64,000 nucleotides of DNA, from assembly GCA_000708835.1 (NCBI GenBank), contig DF236960.1, positions 152,982-216,981 of the forward strand, in the 5' to 3' direction. Positions 48,922 to 60,770 of the stretch are shown in pieces. This DNA comes from Klebsormidium nitens (taxonomy: Eukaryota > Streptophyta > Klebsormidiophyceae > Klebsormidiales > Klebsormidiaceae). The notes beneath the pieces were generated by a model. That model was not told where the DNA came from, did not search any database, and saw only the letters and a program-made list of their open reading frames with translations. The number at the start of each line of letters is the position of its first letter. Within the stretch, counting starts at the first letter, position 1. A program made the translations under genes and the position numbers.

Positions 48922-48954
48922 TGATCTGAACGTCCTTCTGGCTTGTTCTCCAGC

Positions 48955-49330
48955 TGCTATACCTGCCAGCTAGCTATGCCATCGGAGGTGCTATATACGT
49001 ACGCTGTCATGTGCTTCCGGCTATATGCAGTTCCATACGTCCAAGGCTTGATCAATTGCTTATACATGCTTGACGGCTTTGGAACATCTCTACTGCTCAA
49101 ATGGGGCTGGAACCTCTCTAGTCCTAGCACATGTCCTTAGGGCGGCTGCTACATTTCCCGCCTATACCATCTGAGGGTGCTATAGCTATACGTAAGTCGC
49201 TGTCATGTGCATTCGCCTATATGCAGTTTCATACGTCCAAAGCTTGACCAATTGCTTATGGATGCTTGAGGGCTGTGGAACATCTTTTAAAGCTGCTCAA
49301 GGTCAAAGGAAACAGTAGTCCTAGCAGCCA
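48955..49330. repeat. Diverged tandem duplication, about 190 bp by 2
   Basis: Two adjacent units share GCTGTCATGTGC, CTATATGCAGTT, CATACGTCCAA, GCTTGA and AATTGCTTAT in the same order and spacing. The second unit starts near 49,145. It lies right beside the MITE. No coding signal was seen. Confidence 0.75.
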
Positions 49331-51448
49331 AAAAAATGCTTGGAAGACCGTTTCTTCCAGCTGCAATCTCTGATGGCTACTGTTGCCATCACCGGTTTCA
49401 GCTCGCTGACATGGCCAAGACTCTGCGCTTTCCTGCAGTGATCTGCAAGTGTCCCACAGGATGATCTTAGTAACCATTCTATGACGTCTTTGAAGCTTTG
49501 TTGCCAGCTTGATAGGCGTTGTTTCCATTGTAGAATGCTATCATGCATATTCCAGCTCTGAAAAGACCAGAGAGGTAATCGGCTGACGTCATTGACCAGC
49601 TTAGTGCTCACTTGGACGTATCAAAGGAACCGTTCTGATGGGAAGTACTAGAGTCATCTCGCCTCCTGAAATTACGAGCGTACCACTTCACATTCAGCTA
49701 TGAGCTTTCACCGTTTTCCAAGCTGAGAGTCGGAACTGTCGCCTCTCTGAACTCTGAGTACTCTCAGGCTAGCTAGTCTCAGGCGGTTATCGGCTCAAAG
49801 AGTGCGGCCGGCTGTTCGGCGCGGCCGCACCCAACTTGCGCACTGAGGCAACTCATTACTAACTTAGCGGCCGCGTCGGACTCGGCTGGCGGCCGCCCGT
49901 GCGGCCGGCCGCCAAGCTGCCGCCCGCGGGCCGATAAGTTATGACCGTGCAATTATTGCACTTTGGCGAGGGGTCGGAGACTCGCCGCTCGGAGTTGCGA
50001 ATTCCTGACATGCAGCCGGCAAATGCGATGCCTACCGTACGGTATTAGGTGTGCAGCAGGTGGCATGCAACTCAGAGCGACTCACATTGGTGAATCTCCG
50101 GCTGCTAAAGACGACACGAAAATCTCGTTCGGAATAATCACGTTCACGTTGGACTACGGTACCGTATACCCACCTCTTCGACTGAGCGCTCAGGAGTCAG
50201 CGGGGCAAGCCGCAAAAGTTGCGCTTGTGTGGTGCATGATGGACTCCGGGTGCGCCAAATAAGGGACCAGCAAGCATACCGGTCGTACCCTCTGGGACTC
50301 GAAGTCAATAGGCTATCGCCGGCGTCAACTTTTATTTTGTCGCGCCAGAGTTCCGGCATGCATCCCAGCTGGGGGTATCAGGAAAAACAGACTGGGAAGT
50401 CCTAGATGCTTTGATCGTATATGCTCATCTGTTATCGTTTCAAACCGGCTAGGATTTGCCGGTCCTGGCAAGAGCTTATGATCCAAAAGTCGCTGCATGC
50501 AGATCGCGGAGTTGAGTGTACCGTACGTTAGTGTTGTGCCATTGGTACGGTACTCTAGTCCCAATCCGTTGGAGCACAAGGAGAAGTACCTCTAGAGGTA
50601 GAAAATGAGCCTCCTTTGAGCTCCCACCTTTCAATCACAGCTGTACAAATGTCAGGTAATTTTGTTGCAGTACACATTGGCAGTGCTGCGGAACCTTCTA
50701 ATATTGCAGATATTTTTACGAGCTGACATCGGACATAGCGCCTGCAAGCTGACGCAAGCCCGCAAGCTGACGCAACTTGTCTCGAAAGTAACTGCAAATA
50801 AATGCTGGGATACCCCGCGGCTCGCGGCCAGTTCCTCAGCTTGTTGCTCTTCTTGCAGAATACGCAGCCGTTTTTCATAAGAGAATTCAAGCCCTAGAAG
50901 CCCATCGCCTATGAACCTCTATAAGACGCATGCTGGGCATCCAGCTTTACAACGACTCCGAATGCGAGCAGGATATATGTGGGAATATCCAAACCACGTT
51001 CCATCCAAAGACATTGCAAGGGTGACGTTTAACCGAGCTGCTATTCTACCAGTAGTACGCCAAATCACCAACGAAGCTGGAAACTGGTTAAACAAAGCTG
51101 GTAGGAATGATGAAGGCAGCTCAAGGAAGAAGTGTGACTTCCAGCCCACTTCCAGCTGCGGCCTCCGACCATCATAGCATTTCAGCACGCGCAGTACATG
51201 TTGCAACTTGTCTCACATGCAATGGGGGAAATTCGAATATCATTGCGCTTATGATCAGCTCAGCTCTCATAAGCAGAGTCGCTCCCTGCAATGCGGAGTA
51301 GCTGCCACGCAAACGCCCAGCCCTAGACGTGACTGCCCCTTCCTCTATCCTAGCCTTAGAGCTGAATCACAGCCCAGTCTGATAGCATTCCTCTTGCTCT
51401 CAGCTCGGATCCTGCTTCCACATAGGTATACAATCCCCAAACCTGCCC
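49331..51448. other. Intergenic region upstream of the modular secreted protein gene
   Basis: No gene is supported here. A GC-rich NotI-like patch at 49,800-49,935 carries a GTGCGGCCG/CGGCCGCAC hairpin. The rest is unremarkable. Distal promoter sequence of the secreted protein gene should lie at its right end. Confidence 0.5.
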
Positions 51449-51455
51449 TATAAAA
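51449..51455 (+). promoter_or_regulatory. TATA box of secreted modular protein gene
   Basis: TATAAAA lies 97 bp upstream of the ATG at 51546. The intervening sequence is free of ATG in good context, and the ATG has a strong GCCGCCATGG context. Confidence 0.7.
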
Positions 51456-51545
51456 CACAATCGCATCCGGCCACATTGCACATTCGCTCAGAACTCCAGC
51501 AGCCAGCTCCCCAGCTCCAGAGGCCACATTCCCCAGCTAGCCGCC

Positions 51546-54500
51546 ATGGCTTCTGCTCTGCGCCTCTCGCTGCTGTTCATCGCCTCCGCCGCGGTCCTGT
51601 CTGGCGCCGCCGCGCAGCAGATCAACATCCGGGTTAACGTGCAATGCTTGAACGTGCTGGACAACAGCCAGATCGCCAACATCCCCGGGCTCAATGTGGG
51701 TGTGATCCAGGTCATCGCGGCGGCCCTCGGCGGGCCCGGCCAGGCGCCGTCGGCGCTGTTCTTCAACAGTGAGTTTCGCAGTCTTGCGCTGGACAGATTG
51801 TGGATAGTGTCTTCAGCAGTGGACTGAAATTGGGATTCTAGGGTGTATTTGATTTTCTGGGCTGCACTAGTAGCTATGAGTGGTATGGAAACACGCTCTG
51901 ACTTGTGCAAAGCTCGCAAGCTTCTGATCTGGTCACTAGGGCGGGTTGTTCCTCTTCTGGGTGAATTTGATTTCCATTCCGAGCCCGGCCTCGGAAGATT
52001 TCATCTGTGGCTGAATAGGAGTGGGCTTGAAGTTTCTGGATGGGTAGGAGTGGGACTAGTACTTTCTGAACAGTGGATTTTGTCACGAAATGTGTGAAGT
52101 TGGATAAGCATGCATGTGAGAATTGGGTGGTTGAGAAGCGGTGACGTCAAGCTGCTCAGTATGGGAATTCCAAGCAGCCTGCTCATGGCATCTCTCCCCA
52201 TGTTGAGCTGTGGACTTTTCTAATCACAGACGAAATATTGAGGCTTCCGGCTGAGTGCTTGCATATCAAGTTCGGCTTTCTGAGCAGCCAGACTCCTTAG
52301 GCCAACAACTCACGTCAAACCCGCTATTTACCCTGTTCAGCGTGCGCTAACCATCCCTCCGCGTCTCCCTCGCAGGCGGCAGCAGCACCAATAACTGCAC
52401 CAACAACCAGAACTTCAACAGCAACTCCACGTGCAGCTCCGCCATTGGCCCGATCAACCTGGGCGTCTTGGGACAGGGTACTCTCATCCCTTGCTTCAAT
52501 CAGCCTGCTACCCCCGCCCCCACCGCAGGGGGCCGCAAGATGCTGCAGCAGGTTAACGTTCCGGTTACGGTTCAGTGCCTTAACCTGCTGAACAACAACC
52601 AGATCGCCAACATCCCCGGGCTCAACGTGGGCATCATCCAAGTCATCGCGTCCGTGCTCGGCGGTCCCGGCCAGGCCCCGTCTGCGCTGTTCTTCAACAG
52701 TGAGTCGCTTGGCTATGCTGCAAATTTTCACCGACACAATCGCTGGTCTTCTGCATGTCTGAGCTGGACTTATGTCACAGATGCAGAAAAAGTCAATGTA
52801 AAGAATGCACACTGTAGCTATTGCTAAAGCTGTGGTCTTTCAATCGTGTAAGTGTATGAGTAGAACGTACCTGGCTTCACACAATGAAGTCAAATCTTCG
52901 CTCGTGCTTTAAACCCATCATCCTTGGGGTGAAGCATTGTTCGGCCTTTACCGGAAGTCTTCAGGAGAAATGTGCTAGGTTCTATTGAGTACCTGGAATC
53001 GGATTTGTAAGGAGTGCGATGACCCTTCAGTCACCAAGCATTTAAGAACATTCTAAGCCGTCCTCTTACTCCTCTCGCGCAGGCGGCACCAGCACCAACA
53101 ACTGCACCAACAACCAGAACTTCAACAGCAACTCCACTTGCAGCTCTGCCGTTGGCCCGATCAATCTGGGTGTTCTTGGCCAGGGAACTCTTATCCCCTG
53201 CTACAACGCGCCCGCCACCCCCGCCCCCACCGCCGGTGGCCGCAAGCTGCTGCAGCAGGTTAACGTCCCGGTTACGGTCCAGTGTCTTAACCTGTTGAAC
53301 AATAACCAGATCGCCAACATCCCCGGGCTGAACGTGGGTGTCATCCAGGTCATCGCTGGGCTGCTTGGCGGGGGTGGCCAGACCCCGTCTGCGCTCTTCT
53401 TCAACAGTGAGTTTCTCAAAACTACTTCGAAGTGTCCATTCGCTAGCTTATCTCTTTGATGTGTCTGGGGCCCATTTCACGATCTGTGCACCTCATGTTC
53501 TGCTCGCTATCTCAAATGGTTAGTGGCGAAAGTGACAAGTTCTTAGCTCCGCAACACTCTGTTGCTAGCATATTCTTTCATCAAAACCAAGTGTAATTCA
53601 GCAATCAGTCATTCTGCAACGGTTTTGCTGAACATTTCGACTTGTGCCTTTGACTTCTGAGCAGAACAACAATATTCTGCACTTGCCGTGCGACACACAC
53701 TGTGACATTCTCTGTGACTTGTCTCGATACTTATTCTCTGTGACTCGTCTCTCAGACCGAACATGAACGCAACGAAAACGAAAGCGCAGTGACTGATCCG
53801 TCTTCTTTGTCCCTCGCAGGCGGCACCAGCACCAACAACTGCGTCAACAACCAGACCTTCAACAGCAACTCCACCTGCAGCTCCGCGATCGGTCCCATCA
53901 ACCTGGGCGTCTTGGGGCAGGGCACTCTCATCCCTTGCTACAACCAGCCCCCTGCCGGCGGCCGCAAGCTGCTGCAGCAGGTTAACGTGCCGGTTACCGC
54001 CCAGTGCGTTAACCTGTTGAACAACAACCAGATCGCCAACATCCCCAACGCGATCGTGCAAGTCATCGGAGTTGTCGCCGCGGTGGGCGGTGCTGGCCAG
54101 GCCCCGTCCGCCATCTTCTTCAACAGTAAATTTCTCGCACCTTGTCTAAAAGCTTTTGTATAGTTAAAACCCGTACCAAAGACTGTACTGACGTCCAATC
54201 TCATGCTTCGTGTTCGAGAGCTGTTTTGACGAAGAGCTTTGTCAGATTGGATATGTCTCTTGGATAAGACGTAATTCTGCAGAGCGCCTAGTCTTCCTAC
54301 TTGGTCAAGTTTTTCCATATGAATATTTTGAAAGCTCCGTCGGCAGTAAATGACAGTGGTCTTCCAGTCTACAGAGCGTCCGGTCACATATCACTGTTGA
54401 TAAGTGTAGCTTTTTGTAGCAAGGAGTAACGATCTGTTTTCCTCGTCCAGTGTGCAAACTTATTCACGCCGCCTTTCTTGTCTTGGAAACGACAACTGTT

Positions 54501-55545
54501 CAGAGCCCAAATCAGGTGACATAGTCTGTTACTGTGAAGTCTTTCTCTACGTAAACTCGACATCTCTACGTAAACTCGACATACTCCGATTCCAGCTGTG
54601 AACTAATTCTCCACATCTCTTGATCTCTTTCTTGCTCACCTCGCAGCCGGCACCAGCACGAACGACTGCACCAACAACCAAGACTTCAACAGCAACTCCA
54701 CGTGCAGCTCCGCCATTGGCCCCGTCAACCTGGGCGTTCTCGGCCAGGGCTCTCTCATCCCCTGCTACAATGAGCCCCCCGCCGGCGGCCGCAAGCTGCT
54801 CCAGCAAGTCAACGTGCCCATCACCATCCAGTGCGTGAACCTGCTGAACAACAACCAGATCCTCAATCTCGCGAACCTGAATGTGGGCGTCATCCAGCTT
54901 ATCCTGTCCGCGCTGGGCGGTGGAGGCCAGACCCCGACCGCCGTCTTCTATAACAGTGAGTCGCACAGTAACCTGACTACTCATGTTCGCGAATTTCGTA
55001 GCATTTGGGTGGTCGTTGTCCAAGCTGTGGTAGTGTGGTATCTTCTGCAATCAACCTTGACGATGATCAAACCTTAGTTTGCCGGCCCACCTTCTCTACA
55101 TATGCGCACACTACTTGCACTTTGGCACCTTCCGAACTGTATACAAATACACTCAGAAACATGCAGAGCAAATCGAAGTTCGAAGTTATCAACTGCATCT
55201 TTCATTCCGAAACGCTTTCAGAAATATGATTCACTCTTCTTGCTCGAAATGCTTTCGGAAATGTGATTCACGATTCTTGCTCTTCCCCAGCTCGACACCC
55301 ATTGGCGTTGGAATTTTTTGATCTAGAGAAAGCGAAGAATTCCTGTCTTTTGAGTGTACTTGCTCTGACACTTTGGATCCATCTAACCTACGGTGTTCAC
55401 CCGACTCGTTTCAGCCGGCACCTCCACCAACAACTGCCAGAACAACCAGGAGTTTACCAGCAACAGCAACTGCTCCTCCGCAGTCGGCCCCGTCAACCTT
55501 GGCGTTCTCGGCCAGGGAACTCTCATCCCTTGCTACGGATCTTGA
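51546..55545 (+). CDS. Secreted modular Cys/Asn-rich repeat protein, six exons
   Basis: Exons are 51546-51768, 52376-52699, 53083-53406, 53820-54125, 54647-54955 and 55415-55545 (stop TGA), giving 538 residues. All introns are phase 1, so exons 2-5 are symmetric modules that can be duplicated without shifting the frame. A signal peptide is clear (LRLSLLFIASAAVLSGAAA, cleavage before QQ). Each module of about 102-108 residues holds four Cys and runs: TNNC.NNQ, FNSNSTC, NLGVLGQG, LIPCYN, GGRKLLQ, QVNVPVTVQC, NLLNNNQIANIP, NVGVIQVI and APSALFFN. Exon 1 carries only the second part of a module and exon 6 only the first part. NST and NCT are possible N-glycosylation sites. The VNVPVTVQC core recalls chaplin-type surface proteins of Streptomyces, but homology is not shown. 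A cell-surface or wall role is inference. Confidence 0.85.
54544..54581. repeat. 19-bp perfect tandem repeat by 2 in intron 4
   Basis: Two identical TCTCTACGTAAACTCGACA units lie in the intron before exon 5 of the secreted modular protein gene. Confidence 0.9.
55209..55282. repeat. 37-bp tandem repeat by 2 in intron 5
   Basis: Two units start with CGAAACGCTTTC and CGAAATGCTTTC and share GATTCACnnTTCTTGCT. They lie in the intron before exon 6 of the secreted modular protein gene. Confidence 0.8.
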
Positions 55546-57443
55546 ATGCACATCTCTTGTGGTAGACTTAAATATTTTCCTACGCTGGAAGTAGATTGCA
55601 AACGAGATCGTCAGAAGTGTGAGGAGACGAAGAGAGTGACATTTTTGTCACGGTCAAAATTGATGGTATACGGCTTTGGAAATGGAATAAAGACGGAACC
55701 TGTCTGCGTAGAGGTAGTGTACATGCCCGCTAACGGAGCGCACGCGTAGACTTGATTCGATAAGCTGTTACATGACGACAAGGATTAGGGTAGGGAAGAC
55801 CCCCTGCCCGTTCCGATTTTGAACGTTAGTGTACGATCCGTTTTTGTTAGAAACACTTGACATCATTACAACAGAATGCTCTGTAAAACACCCGTGGAAT
55901 GAACTTTTGTTAACACAGTCACACGTGGACGAATTTCGTACGTGAGTATGGTGATACACCGCATTCGCCACTTCTTTCAGCATAAAAGCCAATATGGGCG
56001 TGCTCATACAATCGAAATTTGTATGAGCAAAAGTAGTTCAATGAACAAACGTGGCATATCAATCGTAGCCTGAAAGAATTGTCTTGTAACAACTTCGTGG
56101 AATATGATTGTGAAATGTCACAATGTTCTCATCGTGCCTACATTTGACAGTGCGTATGGTTAAACATGTCATCCAACACTGTCTGACGACCAAAATGGAT
56201 ATCTTTGACTTACATGTCAAACGTCAGATTGAAGGGATAACCACAGGTTGTCCAGATGAGATACTACGTACGACATTTACAAATCTATTTGGCAGTACGC
56301 ACCACTGGATCTGAAGAATGTTAATACCTCGCACTTTCACTTAGAGGTGTCCATTCAAATCTGCACCAGACCTACTTTTATTACTTTCCTGCTTCTGCTC
56401 TGGCGTTTCAGCCGGAATCTACTCTCGCCCTTCCGTACCGTTCTGCTTCCAAATTTCCGCCCAGCCCGGCCAGGCTCCCACCCCACCACCGCCCGCAGAA
56501 ACCGACGTCCCTCGTCTCCCTGAACTTCGCACCTGCCGACTCGGAATTGCGCGCGCGAGCGTTCCTGGCATGCCCGGTGCAGTCCACCGACGTGAAACGT
56601 GCCTCGCCGCCCCATAGCTGCCCACCGCAAGGTTGACATCACGTTCAAGGGGGGCGAACCAAGCAGAGGTTGTAGCCCCCCTCTGGGGCTACCCCTAAAA
56701 CCAGCCACGTCCCTTTCGGGCTGCCGACCGGAGCAGAATTCGTTGGAAGGCTAATTTGGCTTCTGCAGAGGGGGGAAACCGAAGCGGGAAATTGCCCCCC
56801 AGCGAGAGGCAACAGTTGACTTTTGGAACTTTCTCGGGGGGCGCTTCGGCCCGAGACCATGACCCCCCGCTCGTTCCCTGCTCCTGCGCACCCGGACTTC
56901 CGATCCCTAAGAGGCATTTCTGGCCGAGTTGTTTTCGAAAGGGATGAAGCAGGCGGATCGAGAAGCGGGCCCCCGGTCAGAGGTGGGAGCCCGAATGAGA
57001 TCTTTCAGGGGGGCGATGTTGACCGGAGGTCGGCCCCCTCGCTAGAAGCCCACGACGTTCGCTGAAACTGCGGACTGTCCAACAGGTTCCGGACGCAGGA
57101 GTCGACGTCCCCGGACAGAATGCTGTCCCAGTCTAGTTGCGCTAAGGTCCTCCAGGCTTTGCTTCGTGGGCTCTCCCCTCTCTAGTTCTTCTTTCTCCTT
57201 TCCCTTTCTCCGGGTCTTCACTGTCCGATCCCCTCCACTCTACTTCTCGCTTCATCCGTTCTGCCGTTGGTGGGTCTTGATCCGATCTCCCTCTCCCTTC
57301 CAGTCCCCCTTCCAGTTGTTCTCTCGCTTCCAGTTCTTCTTCCCTCCGTGTTCTCCCATCTCTAGTTCCTCTGTTCGCTCTCCCTTCTCCACCTCTCCTC
57401 TACCCATCTTCTTTTCCGCTGGCTCTTCTCCGCCGCCCTTCAG
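55546..57443. other. Region between secreted protein gene and next gene end
   Basis: The 3' UTR of the modular gene should lie at the left. From about 56,400 the sequence is coding-like in base composition on the plus strand, for example a frame at 56,860-57,065 that reads TPRSFPAPAHPDFRSLRG. Stops interrupt every long frame and I could not join exons with confidence. Positions 57,170-57,440 are a long CT-rich tract that fits a polypyrimidine tract before the exon at 57,444. Confidence 0.4.
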
Positions 57444-57876
57444 GCCCGTGCTTGTTTCCACTGACGGGTCACCCTCAAAGGCATCCACAATTCCAACGGC
57501 CGGTTGCCAAAGCTTCCATTTCGGTCCAGTCTTGAATCCTGTTAAGCCCAATTACACGGACCCTCCTGAGATCGAGGATCTCCAAGTGAGCTCAACATCA
57601 TTTAGCGAATTTTTCTTTATGCAAATTCTCAGGTAACGTTTGCATCGCCCCTTCCATGCAAGGCAAACGCCTCTGAGCTTCGTGTGTGAGCTGCAGCCAT
57701 GACGTCAGAGTATCTATCTTCCGACGCAGGAATCTGTTGCCAAACGCTTGCTTAACATTATGCAAGAAGAGGTCAAGAGTCTCGAACCAAATCCTGAGGA
57801 AGGGCTGTTTCGGATGGTCTCAATAAGTCAAAGACTCGAGTCGTGGCTGAAGCGATGCAGGAGCACTCCGACCTAG
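57444..57876 (+). CDS. 3' end of an unidentified gene, last two exons
   Basis: Exon 57444-57585 follows a CT-rich tract and CTTCAG. It ends CTCCAA|GTGAGC in phase 0 and joins exon 57730-57876, which follows GACGCAG and ends in TAG. The 95 C-terminal residues include FHFGPVLNPVKPNYTDPPE and, across the junction, EDLQESVAKRLLNIMQEEV, then LEPNPEEGLFRMVSISQRL. This is a mixed, helix-rich sequence unlike the surrounding low-complexity DNA. The first exon needs two bases from an upstream exon that I could not place. No family was recognised. Confidence 0.45.
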
Positions 57877-58287
57877 AGCTTCGTTCAATTTGCGCTTAAG
57901 CCTTCACCTACCTGACCTCTTTTCCAGAACTATTACCACAATTCAGCCTCCTGTTTTTTTCGAGGTGACTTGCCTGTGGTCCAAATCATGTCCATTCAAA
58001 CACTTCCTTCTACCAAGAACAGTATCTTAAAAAAAGTCCATCATATCTTATTGCGTGTTTCTTTCTACTTCATCAGAGCGACTTACGTAAAAGGAAGTCT
58101 AATATCATTTTTCTCTTGAGTCACACTGGCCTTCGAACCTGTCGTCTACCGTCCCCTTATACCGAACCGGCGTTCACTGACGCCCATTCCGCAACGGACG
58201 CAGTCACTCTGCGCTCATTGGACATCCTGCGCTCTGCGGACGCTTTACGCTCTGCGAACGTCCGTTTCTCAGTGGACGCAAACCCTC

Positions 58288-58445
58288 CGCTCATCGGCCG
58301 TCCGTTCCTCACCGGACCCAGAAACCCTGCGCGCATCGGACGTCCGTTCCTCGACGGAATCAAACCCTCCGCTCATCGGACGTCCGGACCTCACCGGACC
58401 CAGAAATTCTGCGCTCACCGGACGTCCGACGCTCTGCGAACGGTG
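58288..58445. repeat. Minisatellite, 40-42 bp by about 4
   Basis: Units start at about 58288, 58330, 58370 and 58412 and share CGCTCATCGGACGTCCG, then a CTCACCGGACCCAGAAA-like segment. One unit is 40 bp instead of 42, which would break a reading frame, so it is probably not maintained as coding sequence. Confidence 0.75.
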
Positions 58446-60584
58446 GCTCCCCCGGAGGAACCACCGTTCAGGGGGACGTTGTCGGGGCAAACCTGGGGAG
58501 AGTCAACATACCAAGATTCTACCAGGGAAAGACTAACAAAGTCAACCCCCGAAGAATTTGCCGACCAGGTTTGTGTTCGGGAAAGGCCATCTCGGTTAGC
58601 CTCAGGAGAAGCAACCGGCCAAAGTTTTGTCGGGGAAATACCATCCGAGTCGGCCTCGGCGGAAATTACCGACCACAGGAGCGCTTCCGCGTTCAAAAGA
58701 TGGCAGGGAGCTGTCTTCTAGTTGCCCGGACAAACCACCGGGCATCGGAGGGAGCTCTCTAGAGCTTGAGCTCCGCTCGCGCCCAGGGCAAACCGCCCGG
58801 CTCAGTCCCCCGGGCTCGAGAAAAGTGGTAGAGGGCGAGAAAGAGGAGTAATCGCACGAGGAGCGAGCACAGGCGACTGAGGTTACAAGCCAGCCGGCAT
58901 CTCAATCGCCTGTGCGGGCTCCTTCTTCGGAAGCCCTGGTGCCTCTCGGTCGTATGAGGCCGAGTGACTGAGCCGGGCACTTTTGCCCTGGTCACGAGCA
59001 GAGCGAGGGATCCCTCAGCCGGGGAACCTTCAACTGGGCGAACGCTTGGGCCGTACGGATGAGGCTCCGATTGGCGAGCAGCCATTTTCGGGCGGATCTC
59101 AGCGAGCAGACATTCAGATGACAGTGAAGTGACTTACGATCCGAATCCCCAGAAGGTGCCGTTTTTAACAAGGGAGTGGTTGCTTCTGCTGAAAGGACTT
59201 CGCAGTCCTCAGAAGACGCGGCCGCCCCGCGCACCGTGCGCGGCGTACCAAACGCGCGCGCGCGCCGAAAACCTCGCGCTTGAAGGATGGAGGGCTGTCA
59301 GAAGGCAACGGAAGCAGGGGTGTCCGACGTCAGGGACATGATCCGGTACTGGTCAGGGTCGGGCCGGACGCGGATTCCGGAAAGGTTGCAGGCGACAGAG
59401 GAATCAGAACCGAGAGCGACGCCGATCCTGAGGGGAGCGAAAAGCGTTAGGTTCAGGGAGAGGAACGCCCAGCGGAGTCCGTTGGGAGCTTGTAGAAAAT
59501 GGGCCGGAATGATCCGGCCTCAGCTGCCGACTTGGACGTTTCAAAAGGCCTTTTGAGTGGAGAAGCCCGGACGCCGTAATCGCCGTTGGGCAGGCAAGAG
59601 ATGGACGAAGAGAGGGGCCTTCTGGGCTTTCCGAGGAAACCGGAAGGGAACGGGGGGAAGCTGAAAACGCAACGGTGCGAAGGCACGTCGGAAAGCATCA
59701 ATCCGAAAACAAGAAGTTGCTTATCAAGGGAGTGAAGAGATGGCAGAGCCACGTAGCGGTAGCGGTTCTTCAGAAAGCGAGGAATCGACAAAGACACGTG
59801 GCAAGATAAGAGATCCGGAGAGGGCCCTGCGCGCGCTTGAAACAAAGAGCGCGGACGGAAACGAGATGGCCGGCAGTGGTTAGCCGGTGGGACACGTGGC
59901 ACCAGCACAGGACGCTTACGTAGGTGCCTTAAAGGCCCAGGGTGCCAGTGCTCGGGAGGAAGAGACCGGTCACTCTGCTGCAGAGGAAGTAAGCCGGAGG
60001 ATGGCCGGTGGGGAGCTACCGGGGGTGGGAATGAAACAACGGAAGCGGAGAATGGAGATTGGAGTGGAGAAGGCCGCGAATAACGAGGACGTGGCAGAGC
60101 GGAGCGTTCCGGTCGCAGTAAAAGCAGCGAAATTGCAGAGGACGGAGGCGGCCGGGAACGGCGCAAAAACGGCGGAGCGGAGCGTTCCGTTCGCAGGAAA
60201 AATAACGAAACGGACGGAACAAACTCTGGGACGTCTCGCTGTCTCCGCGAATCTGAGAACGACCCGCGGGGCTACTGGTGCTGGGTCCGCGAGACGAACT
60301 GGAGGCCTTTGAGTTTGAGACCTGGGACGGGAATCTGGACGGAACGGAACCCTTTCCGGCGGAACCTGAATCGGAAGTGCGCGACGTATGTGGAAGCATC
60401 ATTCAGGATTCTGGTGAGAGAGTCAGGCTGGATGAACACTGTTTGGTTGAGACCGATTTGGGCGGACTTATCAAACGGAAGCGGTGTGGACGGAACGGTT
60501 GTGAACGGAGTCGTTGTGGGCGGAACAGTGGCGGTGGAAACAGTGTGGCCGATGGAGGCAGGGACGGAACGGAGTCGGACGGAA

Positions 60585-60770
60585 CGAGGTCGGACGGAAC
60601 AAGCCTAGACAGAACCAATCTGGACATAAGGGTTTGGATGAACCTAGTGTGGACGGAACCAGCCTGGACGGAAATAATCCGGACGGAACTGCTTTCGGCG
60701 GATCCAGCTTGGACGAAACCAAACTGGACGGAACCAATCTTGGAGAAAGCAGCCAGGAAACAACCGCTTT
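60585..60770 (+). repeat. 15-bp minisatellite reading as pentapeptide-like repeats
   Basis: Degenerate units of TGGACGGAACnAnnC repeat about a dozen times. In one frame before about 60,620 they read DGTESDGTRSDGTSLDRTNL. After it the same peptide pattern continues in a different frame as SVDGTSLDGNNPDGTAFGG. The pattern [STN]x[LF]xx is that of pentapeptide repeats. The frame change suggests a broken gene, an intron or a non-coding minisatellite. Confidence 0.5.

Noticed and set aside
56411-56640. Seventh exon of the secreted modular gene
   Set aside because: The acceptor GTTTCAGCCGG resembles that of exon 6, but the following sequence encodes none of the module motifs, and exon 6 already ends in a stop.
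58116-58721. Plus-strand frame of 201 codons
   Set aside because: It overlaps a minisatellite whose unit length varies between 40 and 42 bp, and the minus strand is equally open, so coding is doubtful.
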